Origin: Candidatus Gastranaerophilales bacterium
GTDB lineage: Bacteria; Cyanobacteriota; Vampirovibrionia; Gastranaerophilales; Gastranaerophilaceae
Assembly (NCBI GenBank): GCA_910587055.1
Contig: CAJUKY010000038.1
Location: forward strand, 1 to 7,680
DNA length: 7,680 nucleotides
Direction of reading: 5' to 3'
In this document: piece after piece, positions 5,513 through 7,680 of the stretch
How the letters are laid out: every line of letters begins with the position of its first letter
Position numbering within the stretch: the first letter of the stretch is position 1
Program-made: the position numbers and the translations under genes
Notes under the pieces: generated by a model
Told to the model about the DNA's origin: nothing
Database searches by the model: none
The model's input: only the letters and a program-made list of their open reading frames with translations

Positions 5513-6214
5513 ATGAATTTTGTTAAGGCAAAAGATACATACAGAGAAAATGCCGTAGTACAGGGAAAAATGGCAAAAAAGCTTATAAAAGAAACCGTGC
5601 AAAAATGCGGTGCAGGTTTTGAAAATGTTTTTGAAATAGGCGCAGGCACAGGGCTTTTGTCGGATATCGCTCTTGAAAAGCTAAAATGCGAGAAGCTTTT
5701 TTTAAACGATTTAACCGAAAATTACACAGGGATAACACCCGTTAAATATTACAGAGGCGATATTCTTGAAATTAATATAAAAGAAAAATTTGATTTAATT
5801 ATTTCAAATGCAGTTTTTCAATGGGTTAAAGATAAAGAAGGGCTTTTTAATAAACTCTTCAACAGCATTAATGAAGGCGGAATTTTAGCTTTTACAACAT
5901 TCGGAGCTGAAAACTTTAATCAGATTAAGGATATAACCGGCTTTTCTCTTGATTATACGGATTTAACCCCTTATATAGAAAAAGCAGGGTTTAAAATCCT
6001 TTATTTTGAAGAAGAACTTGAAACCCTGTATTTTAATGATGTGCGAAATATTTTAGAGCATATAAAATTAACCGGTGTAGGGGCAAATGCTAATTGCCTC
6101 TGGACAAAACATAAATATGAAATTTTTAAAGAAAAATATTTGGAAAAATTTTCAGACACAAACGGCGTATCGCTAACTTACCATCCTTTATATTTTATTT
6201 GCAAAAAAGCTTAA
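5513..6214 (+). CDS. bioC: malonyl-ACP O-methyltransferase BioC
   Basis: An S-adenosylmethionine-dependent enzyme that methylates the free carboxyl of malonyl-ACP so that the fatty acid synthase can extend it to the pimeloyl stage. The 233-residue protein begins with the BioC-type segment FVKAKDTYRENAVVQGKMA. It has the SAM motif EIGAGTG (41-47), an acidic residue after the second strand (D66), D83, the DLIISNAVFQW motif (94-104), an LEHIKLTGVGAN segment and the typical LTYHPLYFICKK ending. It is slightly shorter than the 251-residue E. coli enzyme. The start is ATG 5513; GGAGG at 5495-5499 is 13 bases away, which is longer than usual. Its stop is only 11 bases from that of the convergent sigma factor gene, and no terminator is seen between them. 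Confidence 0.92.
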   Translation: MNFVKAKDTYRENAVVQGKMAKKLIKETVQKCGAGFENVFEIGAGTGLLSDIALEKLKCEKLFLNDLTENYTGITPVKYYRGDILEINIKEKFDLIISNAVFQWVKDKEGLFNKLFNSINEGGILAFTTFGAENFNQIKDITGFSLDYTDLTPYIEKAGFKILYFEEELETLYFNDVRNILEHIKLTGVGANANCLWTKHKYEIFKEKYLEKFSDTNGVSLTYHPLYFICKKA

Positions 6215-6225
6215 AATATCAAGGC

Positions 6226-7116
6226 TTAAATCATATAGCAGGATAATAATTCACGCGTTAAAGATGCTGTGCGGATTTTATTTATTGCGCGCTTTTCCAT
6301 CTGTCTTATGCATTCTTTTGTAACACCGTACATGTTGCCTATTTCTTCAAGTGTTTTTCTGCTTTCATCCGCAAGGCCGAAACGAAGGGTAATTACTTCT
6401 TTTTCTCTGCTTTTTAAAATATCAAGTGCAATATTAATATCATGTTTTAAATCTTCATATTCAATTGTTTTTTCAACATTTTGTTTCACATCTTCAATAA
6501 TTTCAGATAATGACATCTGGCTGTCATCATTTGCATCCATGCTTGATTCAAGCGAAAGAGCTTTTGTATAGGCGCCTAAAAATGTATCGATTTTTTCTTC
6601 CGAAATACCCATTTTATTTGCTACAACGGAAGGTTTTACGGCACAATTATATTTTTGCTCAAGAGAATGTTTTACTTTTTTATATTTTGATAAGGTTTCT
6701 TGAATATAAACGGGAATTTTCATACAGTGAGATTGCTCTGAAATTGCTTTAAACATAGCCTGTTTAATCCACCAGGTTGCATAGGTTGAAAATTTATACC
6801 CTAAATCCCATCTGAATTTATCGGCTGCAACCATAAGCCCGAGATTTCCTTCCTGAATTAAATCAAACATGGAAAGATTGCTTACATGGATTGATTTTCT
6901 TGCAATATTAATAACAAGCCTTAAATTAGCCTGAATGAGTTTCTTTTTAGCATCTTCATTTCCCAATGAAGACAGTCTTGCAAGCTCTTTTTCATCTTCC
7001 GTATTTAATACGGGAAATTTTGATATTCTTTTAACATAAAAATTTAAAGAAGAATCTGATTTTAAATCTGAATTAAATACTGAACTTGTTTTAAATGTTT
7101 TGTTTGAAGTTTTCAT
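6226..7116 (-). CDS. RpoD/SigA-like sigma-70 factor, probably group 2 (no region 1.1)
   Basis: A 296-residue sigma factor. It has region 1.2 (NFYVKRISKFPVL, 25-37), region 2 (ANLRLVINIARK, DLIQEGNLGL, then YKFSTYATWWIKQ, 63-126), region 3 (about 135-215) and region 4 with the helix-turn-helix TLEEIGNMYGVTKECIRQMEKR (255-276). The acidic region 1.1 of primary sigma factors is absent, and the N-terminus is a short Ser/Lys/Thr-rich tail. This suggests a non-essential, alternative group 2 factor, with the primary RpoD elsewhere. Residues that read the -10 element differ from RpoD: F122 replaces E. coli T440 and Y137 replaces H455. In region 4, K267 replaces R584. AGGAG at 7126-7130 lies nine bases before the ATG. 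A folded leader RNA candidate lies at 7160-7258. Confidence 0.92.
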   Translation of the reverse strand: MKTSNKTFKTSSVFNSDLKSDSSLNFYVKRISKFPVLNTEDEKELARLSSLGNEDAKKKLIQANLRLVINIARKSIHVSNLSMFDLIQEGNLGLMVAADKFRWDLGYKFSTYATWWIKQAMFKAISEQSHCMKIPVYIQETLSKYKKVKHSLEQKYNCAVKPSVVANKMGISEEKIDTFLGAYTKALSLESSMDANDDSQMSLSEIIEDVKQNVEKTIEYEDLKHDINIALDILKSREKEVITLRFGLADESRKTLEEIGNMYGVTKECIRQMEKRAINKIRTASLTRELLSCYMI

Positions 7117-7159
7117 TTGAAAAATCTCCTAAAATATTTCACTAACTTTAACTGCTTAC

Positions 7160-7258
7160 ACCAAGATTTCGCCCTTAAAATTAACGGGCACCGCAAAGCT
7201 TACCGTTTAAAATTTTAAAAGGCATGATAATTTCCGCACTTTATAAACCCTTCTTGGT
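7160..7258 (-). ncRNA. candidate structured 5' leader RNA of the sigma factor gene
   Basis: On the minus strand, a closing helix ACCAAGA/TCTTGGT (7252-7258 with 7160-7166) encloses a long stem-loop. The lower arm 7211-7223 pairs with 7171-7182 (12 pairs, one bulge). This is followed by a 5-pair helix (7203-7207 with 7183-7187) and a 15-base loop. The pair 7220/7174 is a G-U wobble in the minus-strand RNA but a C-A mismatch in the plus-strand RNA, which favours leftward transcription. The element ends 43 bases before the sigma factor ATG. It could be a riboswitch or other cis-regulatory leader. I do not recognise it as a known class. Confidence 0.45.
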
Positions 7259-7284
7259 TTTATGTGCTTTTTGACTGCTTTAAA

Positions 7285-7348
7285 AAAGATAAAAAATAAA
7301 AGTTGAAAAAGATAGATTATTTGGAAAAGATATATAATTTATATCTTT
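7285..7348. repeat. AAAGATA repeat cluster with a 9-bp inverted repeat
   Basis: AAAGATA occurs at 7285-7291, 7308-7314 and 7326-7332, and inverted as TATCTTT at 7342-7348. The last two form a perfect palindrome, AAAGATATA (7326-7334) with TATATCTTT (7340-7348) around five bases. A 13-base copy, AAAAGATATATAA, occurs at 7325-7337 and again at 7606-7618. These are possible operator sites, although the sequence is AT-simple. Confidence 0.4.
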
Positions 7349-7395
7349 AATATATCACTATGAAATTCTTTTTACAAGTGTATTATAAAGAAATG

Positions 7396-7442
7396 TTAAG
7401 ACAAATTTAAGCAAAAGAAGATTTTCTTAATATTTCTTAATA
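7396..7442. repeat. paired TTAAG direct repeats facing paired CTTAA direct repeats
   Basis: TTAAG lies at 7396-7400 and 7407-7411, 11 bases apart. CTTAA lies at 7426-7430 and 7436-7440, 10 bases apart within an exact tandem duplication of TTTCTTAATA (7423-7432 and 7433-7442). The four form a dyad of helically phased half-sites, as expected for a cooperative DNA-binding protein. Confidence 0.4.
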
Positions 7443-7498
7443 TTATAAAAAGCTTGCAGTAAGGAAAAAATTCAGAAGTGCAGTGATTTTAGACACAT

Positions 7499-7517
7499 TT
7501 TGTAAACATTTGTAAAC
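7499..7517. promoter_or_regulatory. tandem TTTGTAAAC boxes, period 10
   Basis: TTTGTAAAC occurs at 7499-7507 and 7509-7517. Read on the other strand this is TTTACA-N4-TTTACA, similar in layout to the direct repeats bound by OmpR/PhoB-type response regulators. The boxes lie about 47 to 65 bases upstream of the start predicted from the extended -10 at 7549, a usual place for an activator. Confidence 0.45.
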
Positions 7518-7548
7518 TTAATAATCAACAAGAGCAATTATTTAAACT

Positions 7549-7557
7549 TGATATACT
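7549..7557 (+). promoter_or_regulatory. extended -10 promoter for a gene beyond the right edge
   Basis: TGA followed by TATACT (7552-7557, five of six consensus bases) forms an extended -10. No good -35 box is found 16-18 bases upstream, which fits an activator-dependent promoter. Transcription would start near 7564 and give a leader of about 117 bases to the window edge. Confidence 0.45.
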
Positions 7558-7670
7558 TTATATATATGTAAGGACTGTTAAAGATTTTGTTTTAAAGAGA
7601 TAGTAAAAAGATATATAAAAGCACACTAATTACATTCTAACCAATACACACTAACCTTCACTTCACACAC

Positions 7671-7674
7671 GAGG
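7671..7674 (+). promoter_or_regulatory. ribosome binding site at the right edge
   Basis: GAGG followed by AATTAC up to the last base. A start codon at 7681 would be spaced six bases from it. It is preceded by 49 bases (7622-7670) without a single G, so the site should be unpaired and accessible. The gene itself is outside the window. Confidence 0.55.
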
Positions 7675-7680
7675 AATTAC

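Larger units (their letters stand above)
7117..7680. other. 564-base gene-free regulatory region
   Basis: No credible reading frame on either strand; the longest ATG ORF I see in the middle (7360-7410) has 16 codons and no ribosome binding site. The left part (7117-7258) is the 5' leader of the sigma factor gene. The middle (7285-7442) is AT-rich with repeats. The right part (7499-7680) looks like the promoter and leader of a rightward gene beginning just past the window. No clear sigma gene promoter was found on the minus strand. Confidence 0.7.

Noticed and set aside
5117..5602. 161-codon minus-strand reading frame across bioG and bioC
   Set aside because: It lies antisense to two clear enzymes, is low-complexity in composition (Ser/Phe/Cys-rich) and has no supporting signals.
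6200..6225. AAGC/GCTT repeat between bioC and the sigma gene as a bidirectional terminator
   Set aside because: The arms are only four to five bases, with a long loop and no T run.
6269..6752. Plus-strand frames across the sigma factor gene
   Set aside because: They are antisense shadows of a well-conserved sigma factor.
7183..7207. GCAAAGC in the loop on the plus strand, recalling the c-di-GMP-I (GEMM) riboswitch
   Set aside because: The other GEMM signatures (CAGGGCAAAC and the CCUAA after the second helix) are missing, and the helix pairing favours the minus strand.
7360..7410. 16-codon ATG frame in the right intergenic region
   Set aside because: No ribosome binding site and very short.

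Overview
This is an AT-rich bacterial chromosomal segment with short intergenic gaps and Shine-Dalgarno-led genes. No insertion sequence, phage gene, CRISPR array, tRNA or rRNA is visible. The codon style, a long secreted TPR protein, a BioG/BioC pair and a short SigA-like sigma factor would suit an uncultured gut-type lineage such as Candidatus Melainabacteria/Gastranaerophilales. That assignment is a guess from gene style, not a demonstrated placement.

Layout. (1) Positions 1-750: a corrinoid adenosyltransferase gene (cobO type, +). It is preceded by a strong AT-rich hairpin just 5' of its ribosome binding site. It is followed by a short non-coding tract with two palindromes and ends at a clear intrinsic terminator. 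(2) Positions 824-1343: a small XRE-family regulator (-) divergent from a 54-residue protein of unknown function (+). The shared promoter region carries a three-half-site operator. (3) Positions 1384-4709: a minus-strand operon of three overlapping genes: a 711-residue secreted TPR protein, a tRNA-dihydrouridine synthase and a small GIY-YIG protein. The synthase has no ATG, GTG or TTG at its real N-terminus. The best start is an ATT codon behind a well-placed AAAGGAG inside the TPR gene. (4) Positions 4788-6214: an extended -10 promoter drives bioG-bioC (+), which make the pimeloyl moiety of biotin by the methyl-ester disguise route. (5) Positions 6226-7116: a group 2-like sigma-70 factor (-), convergent with bioC. 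(6) Positions 7117-7680: a 564-base stretch with no gene. It holds a folded RNA-like leader on the sigma factor's strand, several tandem and inverted AT-rich repeats, an extended -10 promoter pointing right, a 49-base leader with no G, and a ribosome binding site at the window edge. A gene almost certainly starts at or just after position 7681.

The genes do not form one pathway. They are separate housekeeping and cofactor units: cobalamin, biotin and tRNA modification. The most interesting material is regulatory: the non-canonical dus start, the sigma factor leader RNA with altered promoter-recognition residues in the sigma factor, and the repeat-dense promoter region at the right edge.
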